Shown here: in pieces, positions 46,326 to 55,872 of the stretch | Position numbering within the stretch: the first letter of the stretch is position 1 | Layout: every line of letters begins with the position of its first letter | Source: Paenibacillus sp. PvR098 | Lineage (GTDB): Bacteria > Bacillota > Bacilli > Paenibacillales > NBRC-103111 | Reading direction: 5' to 3' | Assembly: GCF_017833255.1 (NCBI RefSeq) | Contig: NZ_JAFIBU010000001.1 | Coordinates: 4,107,501-4,171,500, forward strand | DNA: 64,000 nt | Notes under the pieces: generated by a model | Database searches by the model: none | What the model saw: the letters and a program-made list of their open reading frames with translations, nothing else | What the model was told of the DNA's origin: nothing | Position numbers and translations under genes: made by a program

Positions 46326-46340
46326 TAAGAATTATTCTAA
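46326..46340. promoter_or_regulatory. PerR-like box in the ahpC promoter
   Basis: TAAGAATTATTCTAA is a 7-1-7 palindrome with one mismatch and fits the PerR consensus (TTATAAT-A-TTATAA type). A TATAAT at 46347-46352 follows, so binding would block transcription. Predicts derepression by peroxide. Confidence 0.7.
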
Positions 46341-46381
46341 ACAACACTATAATTTAACCACATTTAGGAGGAAAATTTATT

Positions 46382-46945
46382 ATGTCTCTCATCGGAACTG
46401 AAGTAAAACCGTTTAAAGCTCAAGCGTATCAGAATGGCAAGTTTATCGAAGTAACTGAAGCCGATATGAAAGGAAAGTGGAGTGTAGTTTGCTTCTACCC
46501 TGCAGACTTTACATTCGTTTGCCCAACCGAGCTGGAAGATCTTCAAAACGAATACGAAAACCTGAAGGCACTCGGAGTTGAAGTGTATTCCGTTTCAACC
46601 GATACCCACTTCACTCATAAGGCATGGCATGATACCTCTGAAACGATTGGCAAAATCACTTACATTATGATCGGAGATCCTTCCCATACGATTTCCCGTA
46701 ACTTTGACGTGCTGATCGAGTCCGCTGGTCTTGCTGACCGTGGTACTTTCATCATCGATCCGGATGGTGTGATCCAAACCGTTGAAATTAACGCTGGCGG
46801 TATCGGCCGCGATGCGAGCACTTTGGTCAACAAGGTAAAGGCAGCACAATATGTTCGTAACAATCCAGGTGAAGTTTGCCCGGCTAAATGGCAGGAAGGT
46901 GCTCAAACACTTAAGCCAAGCCTTGATCTCGTAGGAAAGATCTAA
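46382..46945 (+). CDS. ahpC: Alkyl hydroperoxide reductase subunit C (peroxiredoxin)
   Basis: 187 residues, full length. Peroxidatic Cys in [13 protein letters not shown] and resolving Cys in [11 protein letters not shown] near the C-terminus (2-Cys typical). Reduces H2O2 and organic peroxides using AhpF. AGGAGG lies nine bases before the ATG. Operon with ahpF, 13 bp downstream. Confidence 0.97.
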   Translation: MSLIGTEVKPFKAQAYQNGKFIEVTEADMKGKWSVVCFYPADFTFVCPTELEDLQNEYENLKALGVEVYSVSTDTHFTHKAWHDTSETIGKITYIMIGDPSHTISRNFDVLIESAGLADRGTFIIDPDGVIQTVEINAGGIGRDASTLVNKVKAAQYVRNNPGEVCPAKWQEGAQTLKPSLDLVGKI

Positions 46946-46958
46946 GGAGTTGGACAAA

Positions 46959-48488
46959 ATGGTACTGGAAGCAGATATTAAGGCCCAATTAAACCAATAC
47001 CTTCAACTAATGGAAGGCGATGTGCTAATTAAAGTTAGCGCAGAGTCCGATGCGGTATCTAAGGACATGCTGGCTTTGGTGGATGAACTATCCAGCATGT
47101 CTTCTAGAATCACGGTAGAAAAAGCGCAATTACCGAGAACTCCGAGCTTTAGTGTAAATCGTGTGGGCGAAGATACCGGGGTAACTTTTGCCGGTATTCC
47201 TCTAGGACACGAGTTTACTTCATTAGTTCTAGCTCTGCTGCAGGTTAGCGGAAGAGCTCCAAAGGTTGAACAGAACGTCATTGATCAGATTAAAGGCATT
47301 AGCGGCGAATATCATTTTGAATCTTATATCAGCCTGAGCTGCCACAATTGTCCCGATGTTGTTCAGGCACTGAACCTGATGAGCGTCCTCAATCCAGGCA
47401 TTACGCATACCATGATTGACGGCGCAGCGTTTAAAGAAGAGGTAGAAAGCAAAAACATCATGGCTGTGCCAACGGTTTACTTAAATGGGGAATCCTTCGG
47501 TAGTGGTCGTATGACGCTTGAAGAAATTCTCGCCAAGATGGGTAATGCACCGGATGCTTCAGCTTTTGCTGACAAGGACCCATATGATGTGCTTGTTGTT
47601 GGAGGCGGCCCAGCCGGTGCAAGTGCAGCGATTTATGCAGCGCGTAAAGGCATTCGCACAGGTATTGTGGCTGAACGCTTTGGTGGCCAGGTCATGGACA
47701 CCGTGGGTATTGAGAACTTCATTAGTGTTAAATACACCGAAGGTCCTAAGCTCGCAGCGAGTCTTGAAGAGCATGCGAAAGAGTACGGCATTGATGTAAT
47801 GAATTTACAGCGTGCCAAGCGTTTAGAGAAAAAGGACTTCATTGAAGTCGAACTCGAAAACGGTGCTGTTCTAAAGAGCAAGACCGTAATCCTTTCAACA
47901 GGTGCTCGTTGGCGCAATGTTGGTGTGCCCGGCGAAGCAGAGTTCAAGAACAAAGGTGTAGCATACTGCCCTCATTGTGACGGTCCTTTGTTTACTGGGA
48001 AACACGTAGCGGTTATTGGCGGCGGTAATTCCGGTATTGAGGCGGCAATAGATCTCGCAGGGATTGTAAGCCATGTAACTGTTCTTGAGTTTATGCCAGA
48101 GCTGAAAGCTGATTCTGTATTACAAAAGCGCCTTTATAGTCTGCCTAATGTAACTGTTCTGAAGAACGTTCAAAGCAAAGAAATTACCGGTACTGATAAG
48201 GTTAACGGTATATCCTACATTGAACGCGATACGGGAGAAGTTCGGCATATTGAATTGCAGGGCGTGTTTGTTCAAATCGGTCTTGTACCAAATACCGATT
48301 GGTTAGGCGATACGGTCGAACGCAATCGCATGGGAGAGATCGTTGTAAATAGTCATGGCGCTACGAACGTACCTGGAGTATTTGCTGCAGGTGACTGCAC
48401 AAACAGTCCATATAAGCAGATTATTATCTCGATGGGATCGGGTGCTACTGCAGCCTTAGGTGCATTCGATCATCTAATCCGAAATTAA
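46959..48488 (+). CDS. ahpF: Alkyl hydroperoxide reductase subunit F
   Basis: 509 residues. N-terminal double thioredoxin fold with CHNCPDVV (redox CxxC), FAD site [18 protein letters not shown], second redox CxxC in CPHCDGPLF and NAD site [11 protein letters not shown]. Moves electrons from NADH to AhpC. ATG 46959 has AAGGAG nine bases upstream; the TTG at 46950 overlaps it. Confidence 0.96.
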   Translation: MVLEADIKAQLNQYLQLMEGDVLIKVSAESDAVSKDMLALVDELSSMSSRITVEKAQLPRTPSFSVNRVGEDTGVTFAGIPLGHEFTSLVLALLQVSGRAPKVEQNVIDQIKGISGEYHFESYISLSCHNCPDVVQALNLMSVLNPGITHTMIDGAAFKEEVESKNIMAVPTVYLNGESFGSGRMTLEEILAKMGNAPDASAFADKDPYDVLVVGGGPAGASAAIYAARKGIRTGIVAERFGGQVMDTVGIENFISVKYTEGPKLAASLEEHAKEYGIDVMNLQRAKRLEKKDFIEVELENGAVLKSKTVILSTGARWRNVGVPGEAEFKNKGVAYCPHCDGPLFTGKHVAVIGGGNSGIEAAIDLAGIVSHVTVLEFMPELKADSVLQKRLYSLPNVTVLKNVQSKEITGTDKVNGISYIERDTGEVRHIELQGVFVQIGLVPNTDWLGDTVERNRMGEIVVNSHGATNVPGVFAAGDCTNSPYKQIIISMGSGATAALGAFDHLIRN

Positions 48489-48505
48489 AGAATGAGCATT
48501 AACCG

Positions 48506-48536
48506 AAACGTCCCTCCAAGGGGCGTTTTTCTTTTG
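48506..48536 (+). terminator. Terminator after ahpF
   Basis: AAACGTCCC pairs with GGGGCGTTT around TCCAA, followed by a T run. Confidence 0.82.
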
Positions 48537-48656
48537 TTAATGGCTACTGATGAAACTGTTCTAGTCCCTCGCGGGTATGAATGATCGTAAAACTCTTTCC
48601 TCTTACATATGGTTTTCCTTTGTCAAAAAAGGTTTGCTCCTGACTTTCCCCTTTTA

Positions 48657-48715
48657 GCCCACGGGATCACGGTCCTACGGCAGTGAGGTTCTACCCCCGC
48701 TACCGCTGTTAAAAG
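48657..48715 (-). mobile_element. Orphan piece homologous to the IS110 5' non-coding region
   Basis: TAGCCCACGGGATCACGGTC and on aligns with TAGCTCACGGGATCGGTGTC at 45248-45300, including the later GCTACC, about 70% identical over 50 bp by eye. No transposase lies beside it. Confidence 0.5.
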
Positions 48716-48949
48716 AAAATAAAGTGCTTAGTCCCAGTTAATTGGGTTATTTGAAGTACTACATAACTGCACGCGTATCTTTGACCTAATGGGCATGGGA
48801 GTTCAACGAATAAGTGTATAATGTGTATGAATCATATTAGTAAGGGGAAAGTCATGAGGTAAATATTCAATCAGAACCTTGTGCAGGATCTCAAAATAGT
48901 CAATAATAAATACTATAATGAAATTGAACGATAGGATGGTAGTGTATAG
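48716..48949. other. Intergenic region, nothing recognised
   Basis: A TCCCAGTTAATTGGG dyad near 48736 is the only feature. No gene. Confidence 0.25.
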
Positions 48950-49290
48950 TGAATCTTCTTAGTTAAGTCATCATAACGCTAGGGCTGACAATTCCTTTGG
49001 TAGCCGGAAGTCAACCAGCAATGGCATCTGAACCTATAAGTGTCAGGAATAAACGGACAAGCTCTTTATTTTGACCAAGCTCTGATTCTTCAGCAAGGAA
49101 GTGTGCTAGTCCCCATGCGAGCCATCTTTGAAGCTTTTGGATCCCATGTGGAATGGAACGCTCAAACCCAAACGGTAATTGCAAAGAAGAAATCGTTAAC
49201 GGTGTAAAGAAGAGAATTTAGGGGTACCAGCAAAAATAATAAACGGATATACTATGGTTCCGTTACGCTTTGGTATATCCCGGAGGTTGG
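48950..49290 (+). pseudogene. Copper amine oxidase N-domain-like wall protein, decayed
   Basis: In shifting frames: LTIPLVAGSQPAMAS (signal peptide end), GINGQALYFDQALILQQGSV with LVPMRAIFEAFGSHVEWNAQ, TQTVIAKKKSLTV, then VPAKIINGYTMVPLRF. These are the repeats of the copper amine oxidase N-like domain common in Paenibacillus secreted proteins. At least three frame breaks. Downstream codons to 49507 are unassigned. Confidence 0.7.
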
Positions 49291-49857
49291 AAGGCACCTC
49301 AGCTGAAATCGGTATGGTCGCCGGATGAAAGCAAAAATTTTGATGCTTTTAAAAATGAGCTTGGGTTTAAGGATGGACGTAAGTTCGGCGTACCGGGGCA
49401 GCAATCCTCCTGGAAAACCTGAACCAACTATCTCTCACTCTTTTAAAATTCCTGTTGTACCAGCCCAACTGTATAACGAATGGAAGAAAAGTGACAGCAT
49501 TTTATAGTGAAGGAGAAGGATCTATCTATTTAGGAATAGGAAATAAAAAAAAGTAAGCTCGCTCTCCCTAACGAATATGATAGAAATGGAATATAAGCAT
49601 GAAAGAGATAAGCTTGAATGAAAAATCTTTCCGATAACGGAACCGAGAGCTAAATAATTAACTAGTGGAGGTGGCCGGTGATCGGCCGCCTTTTTCACTA
49701 ACGGAGAACAATAGCTCAGTTCTCAACAAGACAAGGCTGCCGAGCGAGCTTTTTACGCTTTCGAGGTTTACTTCAATAACATCACGAAGAAGCAGCCAAT
49801 CGAAGCCGGTTGCTTATGTTGAACTAAAGATAAACTGACGATAATGGAGGCATCTCA
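49291..49857. other. Remnant region with one terminator
   Basis: An open frame at 49325-49507 (end YNEWKKSDSIL) is likely more of the decayed wall protein. A GC-rich GGTGGCCG/CGGCCGCC hairpin with T tail lies at 49670-49695. Otherwise no gene. Confidence 0.35.
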
Positions 49858-50166
49858 ATGAGTAAACGCTATCGAATTACAAGAGCTTTTCAGGAAAATG
49901 ACAATTCGGCGCAAACAATATCTTTGGAAGAGTGCAAACGGTATTTTACGTCCAAACCTGATTTTTCCTATACATCAGTATTTACGGTGACAGGCTCTAC
50001 CAGCATGTCATTTGAGGGAGATTTTTTCCTGTGGAGCTACGGCGATACAAAGATCCCATTCCGGCATTATCAGGGAGATATTTATGTATCTGGCACCAAT
50101 GAAGCAGTGATTCCCAAGATGATTGAAGTTGCGGGCGAATTGGGGGCAGATGTGCTGGAAGGGTAA
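49858..50166 (+). CDS. Hypothetical 102-residue protein
   Basis: Not recognised. Begins MSKRYRITRAFQENDNS, no signal peptide or membrane helix, mixed alpha/beta pattern with aromatic residues (FTVTG, FEGDFFLWSYGD). Acidic. GGAGG lies nine bases before the ATG, and coding character is good, so the gene is probably real. Stands alone. Confidence 0.65.
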   Translation: MSKRYRITRAFQENDNSAQTISLEECKRYFTSKPDFSYTSVFTVTGSTSMSFEGDFFLWSYGDTKIPFRHYQGDIYVSGTNEAVIPKMIEVAGELGADVLEG

Positions 50167-50410
50167 TTTTTTCAATACTAAGCATAGTTAACAACCTTAA
50201 TCATGTTTCGACCATAGGCGAATAAATCTCGGTGTTTAGCACATCTCCCATTATTTGGCCATGAATAAAATGGATTTATACAGGGCATTTTTACAGAGAC
50301 CCATTTTTTTAAGGGGAGGATCCGTCACGGGAAGAGAAAAGCAGCTAAGCTGATATTGACAAATTCCTAATGGAAATTCGATTCCATACACGGAGGAGAT
50401 GAAGAAAAGG

Positions 50411-50650
50411 ATGAGCCATCCTAAAGACGACTATGGGGTATTGGGTAATGAAATCGAAGTGGATTCGGATGTGAACGAGGATCGTAATCGAGAGGAGCAG
50501 TTGGACAACTCCTTGGAGGCATGGTATGGGAATATCGAGGATCAGGTAAAGCAAAAGCTGGATCTCACGAACGTTCCGCAAGACAATGTGTTCGAATCGG
50601 CCGTCGGCCTAGACGAGGTTCCTTCCAAGGTCCAGCAGATTTCGCAGTAA
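50411..50650 (+). CDS. Hypothetical small acidic protein
   Basis: About 79 residues from ATG 50411 (MSHPKDDYGVLGNEIEVDSD); highly charged, no membrane helix. GGAGGAG ends at the ATG 50399, too close for that start and 12 bases from 50411. Not recognised. A terminator follows directly. Confidence 0.55.
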   Translation: MSHPKDDYGVLGNEIEVDSDVNEDRNREEQLDNSLEAWYGNIEDQVKQKLDLTNVPQDNVFESAVGLDEVPSKVQQISQ

Positions 50651-50656
50651 AAAAAC

Positions 50657-50698
50657 AAGCCCTCGGGTCCGCTACCAGCGCAGACTGTCGAGGGCTTT
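50657..50698 (+). terminator. Terminator
   Basis: AAGCCCTCG pairs with CGAGGGCTT around a 24-nt loop. T-poor tail. Confidence 0.7.
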
Positions 50699-50762
50699 AC
50701 TGTCAATAACGACATTTCAGTTGTATTTTTTCAAAAATTTCATGCGTAGCTATAGGTAACAA

Positions 50763-50799
50763 TAAATCAGCCTGCCGGTGAACCGGCAGGCTGATTTAT
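50763..50799. terminator. Perfect palindromic terminator-like hairpin
   Basis: AAATCAGCCTGCCGGT and its complement surround GA; A and T flanks allow function on either strand. Confidence 0.8.
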
Positions 50800-51076
50800 T
50801 ATGTTAGCGAACTTCTAAAAACACAAGGTTAAATTGATATTTCTTGCTTATTGAATCTTCAGGTTTCACCACTCTTGTAGGATCGGTAATTATTCTATGA
50901 TGATCTCATCTACACAAGATCTTCAAAAGCGATGGCTATACTTAGAGTAACCCCTAAGGAACTGACTCTAGCAACGGAAAATAACGATGTTTTTGTTTCA
51001 TCCGATGATGGAGTGATTAGGCAGCAAATCATAAATAAAGGACAAGAAATGAATAGTTAAATGGAGGAATGAGACA
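50800..51076. other. Intergenic region before the cell-wall-binding gene
   Basis: A 42-codon open frame at 50932-51060 (MAILRVTPKELTLATENNDV) ends just before the next gene but has no ribosome site and no recognised match. It may be the end of a lost gene. Confidence 0.3.
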
Positions 51077-52387
51077 ATGAAAAAGATATTCAAGGTGGGA
51101 ATTATTTCTGTAGCTGCAGCTTTAGCATTAACAGGTTGTTTTAATAATACAGATTCATCCGAACAACATGAGGGACATAACATGGGGAACTCAGGTCAGC
51201 AGACGGGTGCCGCACCAACCACGGCGACAAGTTCGCCCTGGATAGGATCGAAAAATACAACGCGAATCAATACAAGTGATCCTGCGGAGGCTGCCGCTGT
51301 GGTTTCTCAAACGCTCTGGATGGCAACTAGCGATATGAATCGGCCAGGTGGTGTTGTATTAGCGAACCCGGACGACTGGCAAACCACACTTGCCAGCGCG
51401 AATTTGATTCACCACCCCAATAACGGGCCCGTATTATTCGTAAACAAAGATGGAATTCCCGATGTCACGTTGAACGAGTTAAAAAGGCTCAAGCCTACAG
51501 GTGTTGAAATGAACAATGGGATTCAAGTCATTTTGGTCGGCGAGCTGGATCAAAAAGTAGAGGATCAAGTAAAAGAGCTCGGATTAAAGACAGATAAGAT
51601 TGCAGGCGGAAGTCCGGCTGCGGTGGCCAAATCCATCGATGCTTATTATACGAATGTGACCAAAGAAACGCCTGCTTCAGTCATTGTAGGTTCGATGGAG
51701 AATCAGGAATTTACGATACCTGCGGTGAACTGGATAGCTCACATGCCGGAGCCGCTGCTTTACGTAAATAAAGATGAAGTTCCTCAAGAAACCGTAGATG
51801 CCCTGAAGACACGGAACGGTAAAGCAAACATTTATATTCTTGGCCCTGAGTCGGCGGTCTCGGCTAACGTACAAAACCAATTGGGACAATACGGTAAGGT
51901 CGTTCGGATTGCCGGTAATGATCCATATGAAAATGCGGTTGCCTTTGCGAAATACAAAGATCCGGAAACTGATTTTGGGTGGGGAATTACTGCATCAGGA
52001 CACAATTTTTCCTTTGTGAGTAAGGATACGCCTGCTGTAGCCCTTGCGGCTGCACCTTTCTCGCATCTTGGAAAGCATGCGCCTTTGCTGTTGACGGATA
52101 AGGATAAAATGCCGGAAAGCGTGCATTCTTATGTCATGTCGATGCAACCGAAGTATAAGAAGTCACCGACAGAAGGTCCTTATAACCATGCTTGGCTCAC
52201 AGGTAGTGTAGACTCTTTAAGTGCCGCGGCACAAGGAGAAATCGATTCGATGCTTGAGATCGTATCTGAATCAGGTGAAGGCCATGGCGGACACGTCGGT
52301 GGCAGTACTAACAATGAATCGGAGCAAAATACAGGCGGTGGTGGAAACGGACACGATATGTCCAATATGCCGGGAATGGAGCATTGA
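51077..52387 (+). CDS. Cell-wall-binding repeat (CWB2) lipoprotein with His/Met-rich tail
   Basis: 436 residues. Signal peptide and lipobox ALALTGCFN. The body holds CWB2-type repeats: ITRI-type opening TTRINTSDPAEAAAVVSQTL, GGVVLANPDDWQTTLASANL, GPVLFVNKDGIPD, VRIAGNDPYENAVAFAKY and HAPLLLTDKDKMP. The N-terminal linker (EQHEGHNMGN) and the tail after residue 400 (GEGHGGHVGG; GNGHDMSNMPGMEH) are rich in His and Met, as in copper- or silver-binding segments. Role possibly metal buffering at the cell surface. GGAGG precedes the ATG. Confidence 0.8.
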   Translation: MKKIFKVGIISVAAALALTGCFNNTDSSEQHEGHNMGNSGQQTGAAPTTATSSPWIGSKNTTRINTSDPAEAAAVVSQTLWMATSDMNRPGGVVLANPDDWQTTLASANLIHHPNNGPVLFVNKDGIPDVTLNELKRLKPTGVEMNNGIQVILVGELDQKVEDQVKELGLKTDKIAGGSPAAVAKSIDAYYTNVTKETPASVIVGSMENQEFTIPAVNWIAHMPEPLLYVNKDEVPQETVDALKTRNGKANIYILGPESAVSANVQNQLGQYGKVVRIAGNDPYENAVAFAKYKDPETDFGWGITASGHNFSFVSKDTPAVALAAAPFSHLGKHAPLLLTDKDKMPESVHSYVMSMQPKYKKSPTEGPYNHAWLTGSVDSLSAAAQGEIDSMLEIVSESGEGHGGHVGGSTNNESEQNTGGGGNGHDMSNMPGMEH

Positions 52388-52549
52388 TGAATAGTGTTTA
52401 TCTATTTATAAAGAAAAGTAGAAAACTGATTAACATGATGAGGGCTGCCTGGATGGGCAGCTTTTTTATTTTACCTGTGGAGGCCGTCTTCATTTTCGGG
52501 GAATATCGTACCAGGAACGGACGTAGTCTGAGGCTGTGGCCCACACGGA

Positions 52550-53055
52550 ATGCTGAGCCGAACGGCCCGGTTGATGATTCCGTTTTACCGGCAAATTGCG
52601 GGCAATCGCAGCTACGCGCTGCGCTGGTCGCAGGCGGTTCGCACCGGGAACATTCAAGCGATGGAACGATTGTTTCGGCGTGTGGTACTGGCCGCGGACA
52701 CGACCAGCTTGTCCACCAACGGGATTGGCTATTTCGTGGATGTGCCGTTCCCCAAGCCGGTCTTCCAATAACAAACGGAACGTCCATCCGGCCCGGAACG
52801 ACACAATTTTATTTCAATACATCGTTGCACCAAGTGATCTCAAGAGGGATTATGCCCTTGTATCGCAAGCTGGCAGCAGATGTTTCGTTTGCATCATTTA
52901 TCCTGCAGGCCGTTCGATCGGGAAAACGTCGCGCGCTAAACAAACTCATCCGCCGCTGCGTTGTGACGCCATATCTCGCAACCGTCCGGCTGGAAATCAA
53001 ACGGGTTCAGCCTCGGCTTTCGGTTTCCGGGGAGCCGGTTCACGGTGCACAATAA
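52550..53055 (+). pseudogene. Two-repeat Paenibacillus-type hypothetical protein, split by a frameshift
   Basis: The first unit (MIPFYRQIAGNRSYALRWSQ ... GIGYFVDVPFPKPVFQ) is open to a TAA at 52769. The second unit (TNGTSIRPGTTQFYFNTSLH, IMPLYRKLAADVSFASFILQ, AVRSGKRRALNKLIRR) continues one frame over. Each has P-[FL]-YR-x-[IL]-A and R-[TS]-G-[NK], so the protein is a tandem duplication. One lost base near 52770 (TTCCAATAACAAACGG) explains the break. Function unknown. Confidence 0.65.
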
Positions 53056-53450
53056 ATTTTTCCGTTCCGCTAACATGTAAATTGGCGTAGAGCTACCTAA
53101 CGATGCGGAGATCCGTACAGAACCGATTAGTATTGGGAGAACGACATGAGAACGCTGAGGCGTTCTCTTATTTTATTGAACTATCGGGAAACGTTAGGAT
53201 CCGGCAGTCTGATCATGAATTTGGTAGATACTAACATCGTCATTCAGACGTTCTTGGTTTCTCGCATCTGAGAACGAATCGACGTAGACGATCCGTTGGT
53301 TATACTTGGAGCTCAAGTCGTTCGGCGATTTTCTTTACGTTTCAAAAGCTCTCCCCCGTGAGGAGTGAATTCATACAAGCTCCGCTCATGAACCGATCCA
53401 CGCCGTTCGGAATACAATAGACTTATCTGGATTAGTGTCAGGAGGTCAAT
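53056..53450. other. Intergenic region with one terminator
   Basis: GAGAACGC/GCGTTCTC hairpin with TTATTTT at 53148-53174. The rest has no gene; the SDR ribosome site AGGAGG is at 53440-53445. Confidence 0.45.
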
Positions 53451-54350
53451 ATGATACCCGGTTATCCTTATTACGGAAAACAAACGAAATGCACTGAGGA
53501 GCCGATTACGTTCCCGCCCCAGCATCAGTCGGTGCAGCCCGGTCTGGAGTACGAAATGGTGCCCCGTCCGATTTTTGAAAACCCGTCCTACATCGGCAGC
53601 GGCAAACTGCAAAACAAGGTTGCCATCGTTACCGGCGGCGACAGCGGCATCGGCCGCGCGGTTGCCATCGCCTTCGCCAAGGAGGGAGCCGATATCGCTA
53701 TCCCGTATTTATACGAGCACCGGGACGCGAACGAGACGAAACAGCGCATCGAGCAGCTCGGCAGAGCATGCTTGCTTATTCCCGGCGACCTGAGGTCGGA
53801 ATCGATTTGCCGGGAGGCGGTCGATCAGACACTCCGCATCTTCGGCAAGATCGATATCCTGATCTTGAACCAGGCCGTTCAGTTTCCACAGGAAAGCGTG
53901 TCCGACATTTCCGCCGAACAGCTGCACAACACGTACAGCACGAATATTTACCCGATGTTCTACATGACCAAAGCCGCGCTTCCCCATCTTAAGCCGGGAA
54001 GCGCGATCGTCAGCACGGCCTCGATCACCGCATATAGGGGCGCGCCCACTCTGATCGACTACTCATCTACAAAAGGGGCTATCGTCTCGTTCACGCGTTC
54101 ACTTGCCCTGTCCTTGGTGCAACGGGGAATCCGGGTCAACGCCGTCGCCCCGGGACCGATCTGGACGCCGCTGATCGTCTCCAGCTACTCGGCGGATGAA
54201 GTATCCCGCTTCGGCCTGGATACACCGATGAAACGCGCGGGCCAACCGTTCGAGCTGGCTCCGGCTTTTGTGTTTCTAGCAGCGGATGATTCCAGCTATG
54301 TGACCGGGGAGGTGGTCCATGTTAACGGCGGAGCTATGGTAACGTCGTAG
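53451..54350 (+). CDS. Short-chain dehydrogenase/reductase (GSP39/YhdF-type)
   Basis: 299 residues. N-terminal extension of about 50 residues (MIPGYPYYGKQ; PPQHQSVQPGLEYEM) typical of general stress SDRs. NAD(P) site VTGGDSGIGRAVAIAFAKEG, ILNQAVQ (NNAG position), catalytic Ser in STASITAYRG and YSSTKGA (YxxxK). Ends TGEVVHVNGGAMVTS. Substrate unknown. Higher GC than neighbouring genes. AGGAGG lies five bases before the ATG. Confidence 0.9.
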   Translation: MIPGYPYYGKQTKCTEEPITFPPQHQSVQPGLEYEMVPRPIFENPSYIGSGKLQNKVAIVTGGDSGIGRAVAIAFAKEGADIAIPYLYEHRDANETKQRIEQLGRACLLIPGDLRSESICREAVDQTLRIFGKIDILILNQAVQFPQESVSDISAEQLHNTYSTNIYPMFYMTKAALPHLKPGSAIVSTASITAYRGAPTLIDYSSTKGAIVSFTRSLALSLVQRGIRVNAVAPGPIWTPLIVSSYSADEVSRFGLDTPMKRAGQPFELAPAFVFLAADDSSYVTGEVVHVNGGAMVTS

Positions 54351-54359
54351 CATTACGTA

Positions 54360-54554
54360 ATGGAGCGGATATCTATTGAAATGCCTCGCGGCATACGTAT
54401 AAACAATGTAAGCCCTAATGTCTTAGTAGAATCAATGAAAAAGTATGGTCCGTATTTTCCTGGCTTCGAGCCAGTCCCTGCCAGCAGGGTAGCGCAAGCT
54501 TTCCTAAAAAGCGTCGAAGGCGCTCAAACAGAGCAAACTTATACGGTTTATTGA
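54360..54554 (+). pseudogene. C-terminal fragment of a second SDR
   Basis: ERISIEMPRGIRINNVSPNVL, then YGPYFPGFEPVPASRVAQAF and EGAQTEQTYTVY correspond to the last 60 residues of a small (about 200-residue) SDR. The N-terminal NAD and catalytic parts are absent. ATG 54360 has no ribosome site. Confidence 0.75.
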
Positions 54555-54673
54555 GAGCGCACCATCATGGTGCAACATCGTTAGTCTCCCAATTGCCTAT
54601 ACTTTATTTCTTTGTTTTGCCCACGTACGGGCTGCGCCTTTTTTTCATACCTTGTAAATGGAGGTGTAGAAAA

Positions 54674-55149
54674 TGCGCAAAAGCGAGCTTAAAGACTTCC
54701 TTAACAAAGAAGAGCAAGTCTGGTATGAGGTTTGCTATGCAAACCGTAAGGGATCATAAATAAACTTAAATGGAATCGATTTTCAAATTGTAAATGATGA
54801 ACGGTTCGATACTCCCGAAAAAGTGAAGCTTTATTTTAAAAGATATTGGAGCGATAATTTTGCAAAAACGATGATGTGTAATTTAGGGGTGATTTCAATC
54901 AATGGGGAGACGGCGACGATTTTGGGTGATCCTCCAGCTCTTCCTTCCTTTGTAGAATTTCTTTCTATATTGAAATCCTCCAGCGATACGATAAAGGTTC
55001 GCGCGGTACTTTCCGGAGAAGTTGAACGAGATAGAGTTATTCATTATGTCCTTCGCAAATCAGATCCCAAAGGGAACTTTCGGATTTTTTCGAGGTCCTG
55101 TAGAAAAGGGGATAGCCGTTACGAATACTGTAAATGCTGCTTAGATTGA
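54674..55149 (+). pseudogene. IseA-like protein with an in-frame stop
   Basis: ATG 54674 follows GGAGG; MRKSELKDFLNKEEQVWYEV, then TAA at 54757-54759, then NLNGIDFQIVND, TPEKVKLYFKRYWSDNFAKT, GVISINGETATILGDPP and a last strand NFRIFSR in the same frame. The pattern resembles IseA (YoeB), the inhibitor of D,L-endopeptidase autolysins, but no signal peptide is seen. Either a dead gene, or the part after the stop is made separately. Confidence 0.45.
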
Positions 55150-55180
55150 TCAATATTTTGCGGAATGTACACAAAGCGGT

Positions 55181-55213
55181 AACCTTAGCGTGTTTTTAGG
55201 CTAAGGTTTTTTT
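55181..55213 (+). terminator. Terminator
   Basis: AACCTTAGC pairs with GCTAAGGTT around GTGTTTTTAG, then a T run. Confidence 0.85.
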
Positions 55214-55250
55214 GATGAATCCAAACTATGTATGGTATGGAATCTTAGGG

Positions 55251-55294
55251 TTGCAATCATTTTCCATGCCAGGTAATATACTTATAGGGGTATA
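55251..55294 (+). promoter_or_regulatory. Promoter with CstR operator, site 1
   Basis: TTGCAA (55251) and TAATAT (55274) with a 17-bp spacer; the operator ATATACTTATAGGGGTATAT at 55275-55294 overlaps the -10 box. Drives the rhodanese gene at 55347. Confidence 0.75.
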
Positions 55295-55346
55295 TTGTAT
55301 TGCGTCGACATTGAAATTGTAATTCTTAAAAAGGGAGGGTACAAAG

Positions 55347-55745
55347 ATGATAAAGAAAAACTTGGGAATCATTGTGATTGTTGTTATAGCGCTGGGGTTT
55401 TTAGGATATAAGCTTTTGCCAACACCGGGAATTGAACAAATTACTAACCACGAGTTGGAAGAACGCATGACGAAAGCCAACCTTGATGATGTCGTATTTA
55501 TAGATGTTCGTGAGGAGCATGAATTTAAGTCTGGATATATTGAAGGTATGAATAATAAGCCGCTCAGTACATTAAATGAAACTTACAGTACGCTTCCCAA
55601 AGATAAAGAAATCGTCATCATATGCCGCAGTGGAAGTCGAAGTATGCAAGCTGCTGAATTGTTAAAAGAGAATGGCTATGAGAAACTCATTAATGTTAAA
55701 GGCGGTATGCTGAATTGGCATGGATCCGTTGTGAGTTTGCCATAA
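55347..55745 (+). CDS. Membrane-anchored rhodanese
   Basis: 132 residues: N-terminal membrane helix (IIVIVVIALGFLGYKLL), then a single rhodanese domain with active-site loop CRSGSRS (Cys near residue 93) and VFIDVREEHEFKSGYIEGM. Moves sulfane sulfur at the outer face of the membrane or just beneath it. Under the first CstR site. AAGGGAGG precedes the ATG. Confidence 0.88.
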   Translation: MIKKNLGIIVIVVIALGFLGYKLLPTPGIEQITNHELEERMTKANLDDVVFIDVREEHEFKSGYIEGMNNKPLSTLNETYSTLPKDKEIVIICRSGSRSMQAAELLKENGYEKLINVKGGMLNWHGSVVSLP

Positions 55746-55768
55746 TAATGTAGAGGTTTGAAAAGTAG

Positions 55769-55827
55769 ACCGCTCAAACAGGAGAAGCTAAGGAATGCCG
55801 GCCGGCTTTCTTGTTTGAGCGGTTTTA
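55769..55827. terminator. Long hairpin terminator
   Basis: ACCGCTCAAACA pairs with TGTTTGAGCGGT around a GC-rich centre, T run after. Confidence 0.8.
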
Positions 55828-55872
55828 ACATTTGAATGAATGGAGCTTCAAACACGGGTAGATCTGTCATCG

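Noticed and set aside
52384-52549. An N-terminal extension of the tandem-repeat protein to 52384
   Set aside because: The frame that starts there only becomes meaningful after 52770; the earlier part is out of frame with the first repeat.
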